Shown here in pieces: positions 1 to 8,044 of a stretch of 28,610 nucleotides of DNA. Under the pieces are notes generated by a model that was not told the origin of the DNA, did not search any database, and saw only the letters and a list, made by a program, of their open reading frames with translations. Location: NCBI GenBank assembly GCA_900539765.1, contig UQDF01000027.1, positions 1 through 28,610 of the forward strand, in the 5' to 3' direction. How positions within the stretch are numbered: position 1 is the first letter of the stretch; every line of letters begins with the position of its first letter. This DNA comes from an uncultured Porphyromonas sp. GTDB lineage: Bacteria > Bacteroidota > Bacteroidia > Bacteroidales > Porphyromonadaceae. The position numbers and the translations under genes were made by a program.

Positions 1-2
1 AG

Positions 3-107
3 TACCATCTCAGTAACACCTTCCCAACTGTGTACTTTTTTCAGGAAGAGGACAAGGTTAGAAACCTAATCGATAGACGTCTTGTCGTTCGAGGACATCT
101 TCGATGA
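3..107 (+). CDS. Possible 3' end of a gene entering from the left edge
   Basis: Reading frame 3 is open from the left edge to a TGA at 105-107, giving 34 residues that end in RRLVVRGHLR. The residue mix (aromatic stretch, then charged stretch) is plausible for the C-terminus of a real protein. It stops just before the palindromic repeat at 121. I do not recognise a family, and a chance open frame of this length is quite possible. Confidence 0.3.
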   Translation, partial: YHLSNTFPTVYFFQEEDKVRNLIDRRLVVRGHLR

Positions 108-120
108 TCACGCACAATAT

Positions 121-284
121 TCACGTGGAGAATTGCAATTCTCCACGTGGAAAAGAAAAATTCTCCACGTGGGCGAGAAATGAAACTTCGGAAGAATCAA
201 ATGATAAGTCCGAAGAATTTTTTCGCGCCTACGTAGAAAATAAAAAATAGCCACGTGGAGATTTGAGAATTTCCACGTGGCTAT
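121..284. repeat. Composite palindromic repeat, copy A (three hairpins with CCACGTGG cores)
   Basis: Three potential hairpins lie in series. The first (122-149) is a perfect palindrome with arms CACGTGGAGAATT around a GC centre. The second has outer arms at 165-175 and 226-236 and inner arms CTTCGGA (186-192) and TCCGAAG (209-215). The third pairs ATAGCCACGTGGA (247-259) with TCCACGTGGCTAT (272-284). Related elements occur at 14245, 20317 and 26405. The array is non-coding and lies upstream of cutC. It could be a MITE-like or REP-like element; the family is not one I can name. Confidence 0.85.
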
Positions 285-417
285 CGTTCTAAAGCCCTTC
301 AAATATAAAGTGTATGGCCCGATGTAGGACTACACGTTGTGATGTATGGTTGACTTATGATGAGATTTGCGAGATCGAGGGGAATAGCAGGAAGTGTGTA
401 TTACGGGGCATTTTTAG

Positions 418-425
418 TAAGTTTG
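418..425 (+). promoter_or_regulatory. Probable -7 promoter box for cutC
   Basis: TAAGTTTG matches the Bacteroidota -7 consensus TAnnTTTG. No clear TTG is seen about 20 bases upstream, so the -33 element is weak. Transcription from here would begin close to 432 and supports translation from the ATG at 459 rather than from the earlier in-frame ATG at 357. Confidence 0.4.
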
Positions 426-458
426 TCACAGCTAAGAAACAATCCACTCAATTATAAT

Positions 459-1178
459 ATGACGCAGGAAGTAACTTTTGGCAAGCCCAGCGAGGTGAGA
501 GACTACACGCTAGAGGTGTGCACAGCAAGCATGCGAAGTGTGCAGGCCGCTGTGGCGGGAGGTGCTAAGCGCATAGAGCTATGCTCTGCACTATCCGTGG
601 GGGGACTGACACCTTCCCTGGGACTTCTGAGAGAGGTACGTACCCTCTATCCCAAGCTTCGCATCCATGTTTTGATCCGCCCGCGAGAGGGAGACTTCGT
701 CTACTCCGAGGAGGAGCTACGCGTCATGGAGCGAGACATCGAGGCAGCACTACTCTACGCTGATGCTATCGTGAGTGGCGCTATGACCCCCGCTGGCACT
801 GTCGATGAGGTCGCTACGAGACGTCTCTTGGAGCGGTCTCAGGGAGTCTCCTTTACGTTTCACAGGGCATTTGATCAGTCGCAGAATCCGCTAAAGGCGC
901 TGGAGACGATACAATCATTGGGCTGCGCACGTATTCTCACTTCTGGTACTCGGGAGACTGCGGAGTCAGGCATACCGATCATTCGTCAGCTCGTCGAGCG
1001 AGCTGCGGGAGCGATTACGATACTCCCTGGGGGCGGTGTGACGGCAAGCAATATCAAGCGCATACTCAACGAGACGGGCGCTCAGGAGATACATGGCTCG
1101 GCCTCTATACGTCTACCAGACGGCAGGCAGGAGACCGACGCAGATATCGTTCGCGACTTCCTAAAGGCTATTCACTAA
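459..1178 (+). CDS. cutC: CutC family protein (copper homeostasis, TIM-barrel)
   Basis: The product belongs to the CutC family (PF03932), a cytoplasmic TIM-barrel family linked to copper homeostasis in some bacteria, though its biochemical role is unsettled. Visible family features are the N-terminal strand LEVCTASMRSVQAAVAGGAK, the segment RIELCSALSVGGLTPS, the central IHVLIRPREGDFVYS, FTFHRAFDQ, the segment RILTSGTRETA and the late ILPGGGVTASN. From ATG 459 the protein is 239 residues, the usual family length. The frame stays open upstream to an ATG at 357, but that would add about 34 residues without family character and begins before the -7 box at 418. The transglutaminase-like gene follows 44 bases later on the same strand. 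Known: the family fold. Inferred: any copper role here. Confidence 0.9.
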   Translation: MTQEVTFGKPSEVRDYTLEVCTASMRSVQAAVAGGAKRIELCSALSVGGLTPSLGLLREVRTLYPKLRIHVLIRPREGDFVYSEEELRVMERDIEAALLYADAIVSGAMTPAGTVDEVATRRLLERSQGVSFTFHRAFDQSQNPLKALETIQSLGCARILTSGTRETAESGIPIIRQLVERAAGAITILPGGGVTASNIKRILNETGAQEIHGSASIRLPDGRQETDADIVRDFLKAIH

Positions 1179-1183
1179 ACACT

Positions 1184-1191
1184 TATCTTTG
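1184..1191 (+). promoter_or_regulatory. Possible -7 promoter box before the transglutaminase-like gene
   Basis: TATCTTTG fits TAnnTTTG and lies 31 bases upstream of the ATG at 1223, just after the cutC stop. A matching TTG about 20 bases upstream is not evident, so the gene may also be read through from cutC. Confidence 0.35.
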
Positions 1192-1222
1192 CACAGCAAA
1201 TACAACTCTCTATCTAAATCTT

Positions 1223-3676
1223 ATGACACGAAAAGCTCTCCTTTACCTCATCACAGTGATGCTCCTAAGCGGATCACTAGCTCTAGCGCAAACGAAGCCC
1301 GCCGCTACCCCAACGAGTAGCGATCAGGTCGAGCAGTACCTAGACTTCCTCTATCAATACTTACCCCTACCCGACCAGTGTGACTATAGCAGAGCCTTTT
1401 ACGAGCACAATGTGCGACTCTCACTACAGACTCGCCAGGAGATGCCGTGGGGCAAGCGGGTACCCGAACGAGAGTTCAGACACTTCGTCCTACCGATTAG
1501 GGTCAATAATGAGAACCTAGACAATAGCCGAGAGGTCTTCTACAAGGAGCTCAAAGATCGTGTCAGTGGCATGCCTATGTACGACGCTGTGCTGGAGGTC
1601 AATCACTGGTGCCACGAGAAGGTCACCTACCGTCCCACAGATGCCCGCACCAGTAGCCCGCTAGCGACGGTGCGTACAGCCTACGGACGGTGTGGCGAGG
1701 AGAGCACACTGCTCGTCGCAGCGCTCCGCTCTGTGGGTATCCCCGCCAGGCAGGTCTACACGCCCCGTTGGGCTCATACGGACGATAACCATGCGTGGGT
1801 CGAGGCGTGGGTCGATGGCCAGTGGTACTTCTTAGGCGCTTGCGAGCCTGAGCCTGTACTCAACCTCGGGTGGTTCAACGAGAGTGCTTCGCGCGGTATG
1901 CTTATGCACACCAAAGTGTTTGGAGCGTACGACGGCCCCGAAGAGGTGATCCGCCAGACGCCCTTCTTCACCGAGATCAATGTGATCGACCACTACGCCC
2001 CTAGCTCCGATCTCACCATCGAGGTGAAGACGCCCGCTGGCGAGCCTGTAGCCAATGCCCGCGTAGACTTCAAGCTGTACAACTATGCAGAGTACTTCAC
2101 CGTAGCTTCTAAAGTTACCGATGCCTTGGGAAGAGCCAAGCTGACAGCTGGGCGCGGAGATATGATGGTATGGGTCGAAAAAGGCGGAGACATAGCATTG
2201 AAGAAAGTCTCCTTTGGTGCCAAGCCCGTAGAGACCGTGATCCTATCGTCCGAGAGCCTGCCGAAGGTTCTCGACGAAACCCTCACACCGCCTAGCATAT
2301 CAGGCTCTCTGCCTCAAGTATCCGAAGAGATGCGACGCATCAACAACGAGCGTCTAGCTTACGAGGATAGCATCAGACAAGCCTACGAGGCAACGATGGT
2401 CGATGAGTCACGAGGCAATCACGCCACCATTCAGCAGTTTATAGAGCAAGCGGACAACAAAGAGATGGCCCAGAAGCTCCTCTCCGTCCTAACAAAAAAG
2501 GATCTGCGAGACATCTCTCTAGAGGTCTTACAAGACAGTGAGACCTCCGAGACCAATCAGTCGGAGATCTACTGCAAGTACGTCCTCAATCCCCGTGTAG
2601 AGCTAGAGTGGCTCACACCATACAAGCACTTCCTCCGTGAGCAGCTAGCAGCCCTTCGCTCACCACAAGAGCTGATCGACTGGACGCTCGCCAACGTTAA
2701 GCTAGTAACGGACCAGAATCCGCAGCGCCTGAGGGTGCAGCCCATGAGCGTCTACCGCGAGCGACAGACCGATGAACTAGGCAGAGACATCTTCTTCGTA
2801 GCGGCAGCCCGTAGTCTCGGATGGCCCGCACGCATCAACGAGATCAATGGCAAGCTACAGTATTACACAGACGATCACTGGGTCGACGTCCTCTGGCACG
2901 ACCAAGCTAGCCCCATAGCCACCGCCCCTCAGGGCACACTCCAATTAAGCTATACCCCCTCGAAGTATATCAGCGATCCTAAGTACTATGCGCACTTCAC
3001 CATTAGTCGCATCGTCGATGGCAAGACCTCGTTGCTGACCTTCGACGAGGAGGCGACCTGGAGTCGTGACTTTGCCCAGGGCATCACCCTAGACGAGGGG
3101 CGCTATCTACTGACCACTGGCACACGTATGGCCAGCGGTGCCGTGCTCACGCATAGCGAGGTCTTTGAGATCAACCGTGGGGAGACCACTACCTTACAGC
3201 TCACCATGCGAGAGAGCAATGAGGGGGTACAGGTCATCGGCAGCTTTAATGCGGAGAACCTCTACTACGACCTCGCCACACAGACCACCAAGAGCCTCAT
3301 CTCGACCACCGGACGTGGCTACTACATCTTAGGCTTGATCGCTCCAAATCACGAGCCGAGCAATCATACGCTACGAGACATCGCCATCTACAAGTCCGCT
3401 CTCGAGGAGTGGGGCCAGTCGGTCGTACTACTCTTTGAGAGCCAAGATGCCGCCACACGATTTGTCGATGAGGGCTTCGACCTACCCGCTCAGGTTGTCT
3501 GGGGCATCGACTCAGAGGGCGCTATACTCAAGGAGATCCGCGAAGAGATGAAGCTCACCTCCAGTTCGCTCCCCATCTTCCTCATCTGCGACACATTCAA
3601 TCGAGTCGTCTACATCCAGCAGGGCTACACCATCAATATCGGTGAGCATCTCGTGAAGGTACTCAAGCAATTGTAG
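1223..3676 (+). CDS. Exported transglutaminase-like protein with thioredoxin-like C-terminus
   Basis: An 817-residue protein with a clear signal peptide (hydrophobic run LLYLITVMLLSGSLALA, cleavage near AQT). Residues about 115-215 form a transglutaminase-like cysteine-protease-fold domain: GRCGEES with candidate nucleophile Cys157, and DDNHAWVEAW with candidate His190, followed by GACEPE in the acidic position. Next comes a carboxypeptidase-regulatory or Ig-like segment (LTIEVKTPAGEPVANARVDF, about residues 260-335). A second, poorly conserved transglutaminase-like stretch near residues 480-560 has WP and DDHWVDVLW motifs but no obvious nucleophile Cys. The last ~110 residues resemble a thioredoxin-like fold (VVLLFESQDAA, LPIFLICDTFNRVVYIQQGY) without a CxxC. 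Proteins of this architecture occur widely in Bacteroidota, and their substrates are not established. Location is probably periplasm or outer surface. It is followed by a hairpin repeat rather than a T-rich terminator. Confidence 0.8.
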   Translation: MTRKALLYLITVMLLSGSLALAQTKPAATPTSSDQVEQYLDFLYQYLPLPDQCDYSRAFYEHNVRLSLQTRQEMPWGKRVPEREFRHFVLPIRVNNENLDNSREVFYKELKDRVSGMPMYDAVLEVNHWCHEKVTYRPTDARTSSPLATVRTAYGRCGEESTLLVAALRSVGIPARQVYTPRWAHTDDNHAWVEAWVDGQWYFLGACEPEPVLNLGWFNESASRGMLMHTKVFGAYDGPEEVIRQTPFFTEINVIDHYAPSSDLTIEVKTPAGEPVANARVDFKLYNYAEYFTVASKVTDALGRAKLTAGRGDMMVWVEKGGDIALKKVSFGAKPVETVILSSESLPKVLDETLTPPSISGSLPQVSEEMRRINNERLAYEDSIRQAYEATMVDESRGNHATIQQFIEQADNKEMAQKLLSVLTKKDLRDISLEVLQDSETSETNQSEIYCKYVLNPRVELEWLTPYKHFLREQLAALRSPQELIDWTLANVKLVTDQNPQRLRVQPMSVYRERQTDELGRDIFFVAAARSLGWPARINEINGKLQYYTDDHWVDVLWHDQASPIATAPQGTLQLSYTPSKYISDPKYYAHFTISRIVDGKTSLLTFDEEATWSRDFAQGITLDEGRYLLTTGTRMASGAVLTHSEVFEINRGETTTLQLTMRESNEGVQVIGSFNAENLYYDLATQTTKSLISTTGRGYYILGLIAPNHEPSNHTLRDIAIYKSALEEWGQSVVLLFESQDAATRFVDEGFDLPAQVVWGIDSEGAILKEIREEMKLTSSSLPIFLICDTFNRVVYIQQGYTINIGEHLVKVLKQL

Positions 3677-3701
3677 TCGCGCCGTGCACGAGTAGCGATT
3701 T

Positions 3702-3730
3702 GTAAGAACGCACGGCTCGTGCGTTCTTAC
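3702..3730. repeat. Perfect hairpin repeat after the transglutaminase-like gene
   Basis: Arms GTAAGAACGCACG and CGTGCGTTCTTAC pair perfectly over 13 bp around the loop GCT. No T-run follows on the plus strand, so it is not a standard intrinsic terminator. The core (GAACGCACG with its complement) recurs with changed bases at 28493-28530 and 28561-28581, which suggests a dispersed repeat rather than a gene-specific signal. Confidence 0.7.
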
Positions 3731-3824
3731 ACCTCGTTACACGTATCGCTTTGCTTCCTCCGACAAATAGCGACCCGTAATGTCGCGGCTCGTGAGCTTT
3801 GCCCTATCTAGGCTAGCCCACTAG

Positions 3825-3855
3825 TTGTAAATGTGAGCTAAGTTGTCTATATTTG
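3825..3855 (+). promoter_or_regulatory. Bacteroidota promoter (TTG-N20-TATATTTG) for the DUF2795 gene
   Basis: TTG at 3825-3827 is followed after 20 bases by TATATTTG at 3848-3855, a good match to the -33/-7 consensus. The expected start of transcription is near 3862, leaving an untranslated leader of roughly 110 bases before ATG 3976. The leader contains CCTATTGGG near 3873 and CCGATAGG near 3931, which can pair with G-U wobbles and enclose a large loop. Confidence 0.6.
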
Positions 3856-3975
3856 CACGCTCGTAGGAGACTACCTATTGGGACAAGTCGGCCGAGGTGT
3901 GCAATAATCTAGCGACACTGCCGTTCTCTCCGATAGGATACTCCTTAATTATATAACCACTGATATAGATTGACT

Positions 3976-4197
3976 ATGTACTGGACGTTAGAATTGGCCT
4001 CAAAGCTGGAGGATGCTCCCTGGCCTGCTACCAAAGATGAGCTCATCGACTATGCTCAGCGCTCAGGTGCGCCCATCGAAGTGATCGAAAACCTTGAGGA
4101 GATCGAGGACGAGGGCGAGGAGTATGAGACCATCGAGGATATATGGCCAGACTACCCTAGCAAGGAGGACTTCTTCTTCAACGAGGAGGAGTACTAG
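3976..4197 (+). CDS. Small acidic DUF2795-type protein
   Basis: A 73-residue protein beginning MYWTLELASKLEDAPWPATK and ending in a strongly acidic, aromatic tail (PSKEDFFFNEEEY). The pattern matches the small DUF2795 proteins conserved across Bacteroidales; the family has no established biochemical function. The start is ATG 3976, since the frame before it begins with a TTG six bases upstream and the family starts at MYW. The protein has no signal peptide or membrane segment and is probably cytoplasmic. It has its own promoter at 3825-3855 and sits 84 bases upstream of porP, so read-through into the T9SS cluster is possible. Strong conservation of the whole length is from family knowledge; function is unknown. 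Confidence 0.85.
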   Translation: MYWTLELASKLEDAPWPATKDELIDYAQRSGAPIEVIENLEEIEDEGEEYETIEDIWPDYPSKEDFFFNEEEY

Positions 4198-4281
4198 CCC
4201 GCTGCTCTAGAGATACAAGACACTGACTCATAATCAGGACTCTCTGCATAGCTATTAGCTTATGACTACACGCCACCTAGG

Positions 4282-5337
4282 ATGATACAGATGCGCCCAC
4301 TTCGAATCTGCGCTATACGGCTTGCGCCAGATGAGCACCAGTCGGAGGGGAGCGTATGCGCTACGGAGAGGTGGAGACGCAAGTCTTTTGGGAGACTTCT
4401 GCTATGTCTGCTCATCATGACCTGTTGGCTCCCGATGCGTTCGCTGGCACAGGTGGATCCGCTCTTCTCGGACTACCGACGGCTACAGAACTACTACAAC
4501 CCGGCAGCTATCGGTCTGCAGAAAGATCTGCTCCTGACGGCCGCCTATCATCAGCAGTGGATCGGTATAGAGGGAGCTCCTGCCAACCTTTTTGTCTCGG
4601 CTCATACGGAGCAGCGGTGGGGCAAGAGCTACCATGGTGTGGGGCTGGTGGTCGTGGCGCAGCGTGCTGGACTCTTTACCCGTACAGAGGCGCAGGCGGA
4701 GTATGCCTTTCAGCTTAGGTGGAAGGGAGACAAGATCCTCTCCATCGGCACGGGGCTGGGCATGATCAACCTTCTATACGACGGCACCAAGGCACACATA
4801 CCAGATGGAGGGGCTATGACGCCAAACGATCCTTCGCTGCCACAGACGCCCGTGTCGGGACGCAACTTTGACCTCTCTGCGGGAGTCTTGTGGCACACGC
4901 CTCGCTACTTCATCGGTGTCTCGGGGCGTCACCTCACGGTGCCGCGCATCACCCTCGATAGGCTTTACTATCAGAAGGTGCCGATACATATCAATGCGGT
5001 CTGTGGGTACAATATTACACCACCGGGTGCGTTATTATCGTGGCACCCCTCACTATTTGCCTCGACAAACTTGACGTCGTGGCGGGTGGATGTCAACCTA
5101 GATGTGCGCCTTGCGCAGCGATGGGAGGCTGGTCTGATGTACCGACCTTTGCAAGCTGCGGGGCTACGGCTGGGAGCACTCTTTGGCAAGTGTCACGTGG
5201 GCTATCTCTTTGAGATGCCTACGAGTCAGCTGGCGAGAGGCAACTGGGGCAGTCACGAGCTAGTGGTCACCTATGCGCTCCCGATGTCTAGACACAAGAA
5301 AGGGACCAACAGCTACAAGAGCATCCGACTCCTCTAG
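4282..5337 (+). CDS. porP: PorP/SprF family type IX secretion outer-membrane protein
   Basis: This is the outer-membrane PorP/SprF component of the T9SS. Family marks are AQVDPLFSDYRRLQNYYNPA right after the signal peptide, HQQWIGIEGAP, alternating beta-strand segments (GVGLVVVAQRAGLF, LSIGTGLGMINLLYDG, LSAGVLWHTPRYFIGVSGRH) and a C-terminal YKSIRLL. The mature domain is about 295 residues, standard for the family. The start is uncertain: from ATG 4282 (or 4291) the signal peptide has an unusually long charged n-region of about 38 residues before RLLLCLLIMTCWLPM. In P. gingivalis PorP is needed for secretion and works with the PorK-PorN ring. It is first in the cluster, 47 bases ahead of porK. 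Identity rests on these motifs and on the neighbours. Confidence 0.93.
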   Translation: MIQMRPLRICAIRLAPDEHQSEGSVCATERWRRKSFGRLLLCLLIMTCWLPMRSLAQVDPLFSDYRRLQNYYNPAAIGLQKDLLLTAAYHQQWIGIEGAPANLFVSAHTEQRWGKSYHGVGLVVVAQRAGLFTRTEAQAEYAFQLRWKGDKILSIGTGLGMINLLYDGTKAHIPDGGAMTPNDPSLPQTPVSGRNFDLSAGVLWHTPRYFIGVSGRHLTVPRITLDRLYYQKVPIHINAVCGYNITPPGALLSWHPSLFASTNLTSWRVDVNLDVRLAQRWEAGLMYRPLQAAGLRLGALFGKCHVGYLFEMPTSQLARGNWGSHELVVTYALPMSRHKKGTNSYKSIRLL

Positions 5338-5384
5338 CCCGTGTGTCTCTTTATTAAATAGAACTCTGAAACAACTTAGAAGCT

Positions 5385-6899
5385 ATGAAAGAAGCTTTGC
5401 CTACATACTGCAGTCCGTCCGAGAGCGCGCATGACGCCCGTTCCGTACAAAGGCTTAGGACTAGAATCAGAGCGGGAGCCTTGCCCCTACTAGGTGCTTT
5501 GGCACTACTCTTACTCTTCATCTCCGTGCTGAGCATGGTGGGTTGCGCTCCCAAGCGTGGCTCTGGCGTGAGTGCCGAGCTAGTAGGCGTGGAACTCGCC
5601 TCGTGGAGTGAGCCTGCCCCCTATGGCATGGTGCAGATACCGCAAGGACACATCGTGCTGGGCGAGCGTGAGGCGGACACCGTATGGGGACTACCCGCAG
5701 AGTACCGGGCGATCTCGGTAGATGCTTTCTGGATGGATCAGACGGAGGTTACTAATGCACAGTGGCGACAGTTCGTCTACTATGTGCGCGACTCGATCGT
5801 TCGCGAGCGTCTTGCTGACCCACTATACGGAGGTAACCCGCTTTACAAGATTACCACGGATAAGTATGGCGATCCAGTCAAGCCCTACCTCGACTGGTCT
5901 CAGCCAATGCCCAATCCTAAGCGTGCGCTAGAGCAGGAGCTAGAGGCGATGGAGAGCGTCTACTACACGAACCCCGTGACGGGCGAGCGCAAACTCGATC
6001 CTAAGCAGATGCTCTACAAATATGAGGTCTACGACTACCACGCAGCAGCGCTCTACCGCAACAACCTGCAGCAGGAGGTGCGCGCTAGCAAGGGCGTTCA
6101 GGAGCCAGTGATGATCTCTAAGGACACGGCTTATGTCAACGACCGTGGCGAGATAATTCGTGAGACGATCACGCGTCAGCTCACTAGTGAGTACGACTTC
6201 CTCAACACCTACATCGTAGCGATCTACCCCGACGAGACGGTCTGGGTCAACGACTACCCCAACTCTAAGAATGAGATCTACACCCGCACTTATTTCAACC
6301 ACCCTCGCTACGACAACCACCCCGTGGTGGGTATCTCGTGGGAGCAAGCGACCGCTTTTTGCCACTGGCGCACGGACAACTATCGCAAGGGTCTGAACCT
6401 CCCCGAGGGAGCGATCGTGCCTGAGTTTAGACTGCCCACCGAGGCGGAGTGGGAGTACGCAGCGCGTGCTGGAAGGACCAACACGAAGTTTCCATGGAAT
6501 AGTGAAGACCTAGACTCGGAGGATGTCTGCTTCCTGGCAAACTTCAAGCCCTTCGAAGGAGACTACGCAGCCGACGGACAGGTGATCACGTCTCAGGTAA
6601 GTACTTTCTCGCCCAATGACTACGGGCTCTACGATATGGCGGGCAACGTGGCGGAGTGGACCAGCTCGAGCTACTTCGTCTCAAGCTACGAGATGATGGA
6701 CGATGTCAATCCGCAGATGCACTACAACGCTGCTCGCGAAGATAACACGATGCTACGGCGTAAGGTAGCCAAGGGAGGATCGTGGAAGGACGTCCTCCGC
6801 TTCATCAGATCCACACGACGCATCTACGCACCACAAGATGAGGCGCACTCGTACATTGGCTTCCGCTGTGTACGTAGCATCATCAACAACTCCAAATAA
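5385..6899 (+). CDS. porK: PorK/GldK T9SS ring lipoprotein
   Basis: PorK is an outer-membrane lipoprotein that forms, with PorN, the large periplasmic ring of the T9SS. The 504-residue product has a hydrophobic signal (LLGALALLLLFISVLSMVGC) with a lipobox Cys at residue 54, then a formylglycine-generating-enzyme/sulfatase-modifying-like fold. Visible motifs are IPQGHIVLGE, MDQTEVTNAQWRQF, HPVVGISWEQATAFCHWR, FRLPTEAEWEYAARAGR, YGLYDMAGNVAEWTSS and KGGSWKDVLRF, ending YIGFRCVRS. A long insertion (about residues 140-290) between the first and second motif blocks is typical of GldK/PorK. The N-terminal ~30 residues before the hydrophobic stretch are longer than usual, so a later start is conceivable, though ATG 5385 is the obvious one. 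It follows porP by 47 bases and precedes porL by 53. Confidence 0.95.
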   Translation: MKEALPTYCSPSESAHDARSVQRLRTRIRAGALPLLGALALLLLFISVLSMVGCAPKRGSGVSAELVGVELASWSEPAPYGMVQIPQGHIVLGEREADTVWGLPAEYRAISVDAFWMDQTEVTNAQWRQFVYYVRDSIVRERLADPLYGGNPLYKITTDKYGDPVKPYLDWSQPMPNPKRALEQELEAMESVYYTNPVTGERKLDPKQMLYKYEVYDYHAAALYRNNLQQEVRASKGVQEPVMISKDTAYVNDRGEIIRETITRQLTSEYDFLNTYIVAIYPDETVWVNDYPNSKNEIYTRTYFNHPRYDNHPVVGISWEQATAFCHWRTDNYRKGLNLPEGAIVPEFRLPTEAEWEYAARAGRTNTKFPWNSEDLDSEDVCFLANFKPFEGDYAADGQVITSQVSTFSPNDYGLYDMAGNVAEWTSSSYFVSSYEMMDDVNPQMHYNAAREDNTMLRRKVAKGGSWKDVLRFIRSTRRIYAPQDEAHSYIGFRCVRSIINNSK

Positions 6900-6952
6900 G
6901 CAACGCAACAATAGCCCCTAACGACGGCTTAACCCTTCAGACAGATCGACTC

Positions 6953-7987
6953 ATGGCAAAGAAATATAGACGCTACAAGAATGGACTGGAGATGTATCTC
7001 TCCAGCAAGAAAGGGCGCAGAGTGCTCAACTTCGCATACAGCTGGGGTGCCGCTGTGGTGATCCTCGGAGCTCTCTTTAAGTTGCTCCACTTCCCCTTCG
7101 GCAATGAGATGCTTTTCATCGGTATGATCACCGAGTTCTTCGTCTTCTTCATCTCAGGCTTTGAGCAGCCTGAGGAGCACTACCAGTGGGAGCAGGTTTT
7201 CCCCGAGCTAGACTCTAAGAACCCGATGGACAAGCAGGAGATGGAGGCTCGCCGACAGTACCTCCTCCGCAAAGCTCAGGAGGCAGCTACAGCACCGGCA
7301 CCCACTTACGCCTATCCTGAGGGTGAGCATCACGAGCCGACGAGAGCTTACGCTGCACAGCCTCAAGCTCAGGCAGGTTATGTTGCTCCTGAGGGTAGCT
7401 ACGGTGCGTCAGCTTCGGAGGTTCAGGTGGAGCGTCTCTCCTCAGCCATTGATCAGCTAGCCAATGCGGCTTCGCAGCTCAGCCGACTGGGCGAGCTGTC
7501 TCAGCAGATGACCGATCAGTGGGTCGCTATGCAGCAAGACGGTCGCACCCTCGGTGAGAGTGCCGTCGAGTATCAGACGCAGATGGATACCACTTCACAG
7601 CATCTGGCCCGTCTCAACCAGATCTACGAGTCGCAGCTAGCAAGCATCACAGGACAGGTCGCTACCATCGACCAGATCAACCAAGGACTGGAGCATATTA
7701 AGAATATGTACCAAGACTCCGCCATCGACAGTACCACCTTCCGCACGCAAAATGAGCGCTTGACGATGCAGCTCTCTGAGCTGAACCGTGTCTACGCTCG
7801 CATCCTAGAGGCGCTGACAGTCAATATGGGAGCCCCTGGCATGGCTGGTCGTCCTTATCAGGGTGGCTACGAGCCTAGCTACTACGCTCCTCGGCAGGAG
7901 TACCCCTCGGCACGTCCCGACTACTACGCTTCACAGCCCTATCAAGCACCACGCAATGCGGGCGCACCACAAGAGCCACAAGAGTAG
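6953..7987 (+). CDS. porL: PorL/GldL T9SS inner-membrane motor protein
   Basis: PorL is the cytoplasmic-membrane motor protein that, with PorM, converts proton-motive force to drive T9SS transport. The 344-residue product shows two membrane segments near the N-terminus (about 25-46 and 53-70), then a long cytoplasmic region rich in Gln, Ala and Ser with coiled-coil character (residues ~145-290) and a Pro/Tyr/Gln-rich tail. Glu61 in the second segment (GMITEFFVFF) and Glu71 in SGFEQPEEH align by motif with the charged residues studied in F. johnsoniae GldL, while Lys43 and His46 fall in the first segment. Functional equivalence is inferred from position. ATG 6953 gives the expected MAKKYRRYKNG start. 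It lies 57 bases before porM. Confidence 0.95.
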   Translation: MAKKYRRYKNGLEMYLSSKKGRRVLNFAYSWGAAVVILGALFKLLHFPFGNEMLFIGMITEFFVFFISGFEQPEEHYQWEQVFPELDSKNPMDKQEMEARRQYLLRKAQEAATAPAPTYAYPEGEHHEPTRAYAAQPQAQAGYVAPEGSYGASASEVQVERLSSAIDQLANAASQLSRLGELSQQMTDQWVAMQQDGRTLGESAVEYQTQMDTTSQHLARLNQIYESQLASITGQVATIDQINQGLEHIKNMYQDSAIDSTTFRTQNERLTMQLSELNRVYARILEALTVNMGAPGMAGRPYQGGYEPSYYAPRQEYPSARPDYYASQPYQAPRNAGAPQEPQE

Positions 7988-8044
7988 AGTGCTTTTCTCA
8001 CCTCATCTACTCGATAGCTATTCATCTAACACAATCTAGGCATT

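Noticed and set aside
121..284. CRISPR array suggested by repeated CCACGTGG units
   Set aside because: The units are palindromes of different length with shared, not unique, intervening sequence, and no cas genes are present.
108..302. Minus-strand 64-codon frame across repeat copy A
   Set aside because: It is almost entirely the palindromic repeat and is not conserved as a frame in the other copies.
5940..6365. Minus-strand 141-codon frame inside porK
   Set aside because: It lies fully antisense to a well-supported gene and has a skewed Val/Arg/Asp composition typical of shadow frames.
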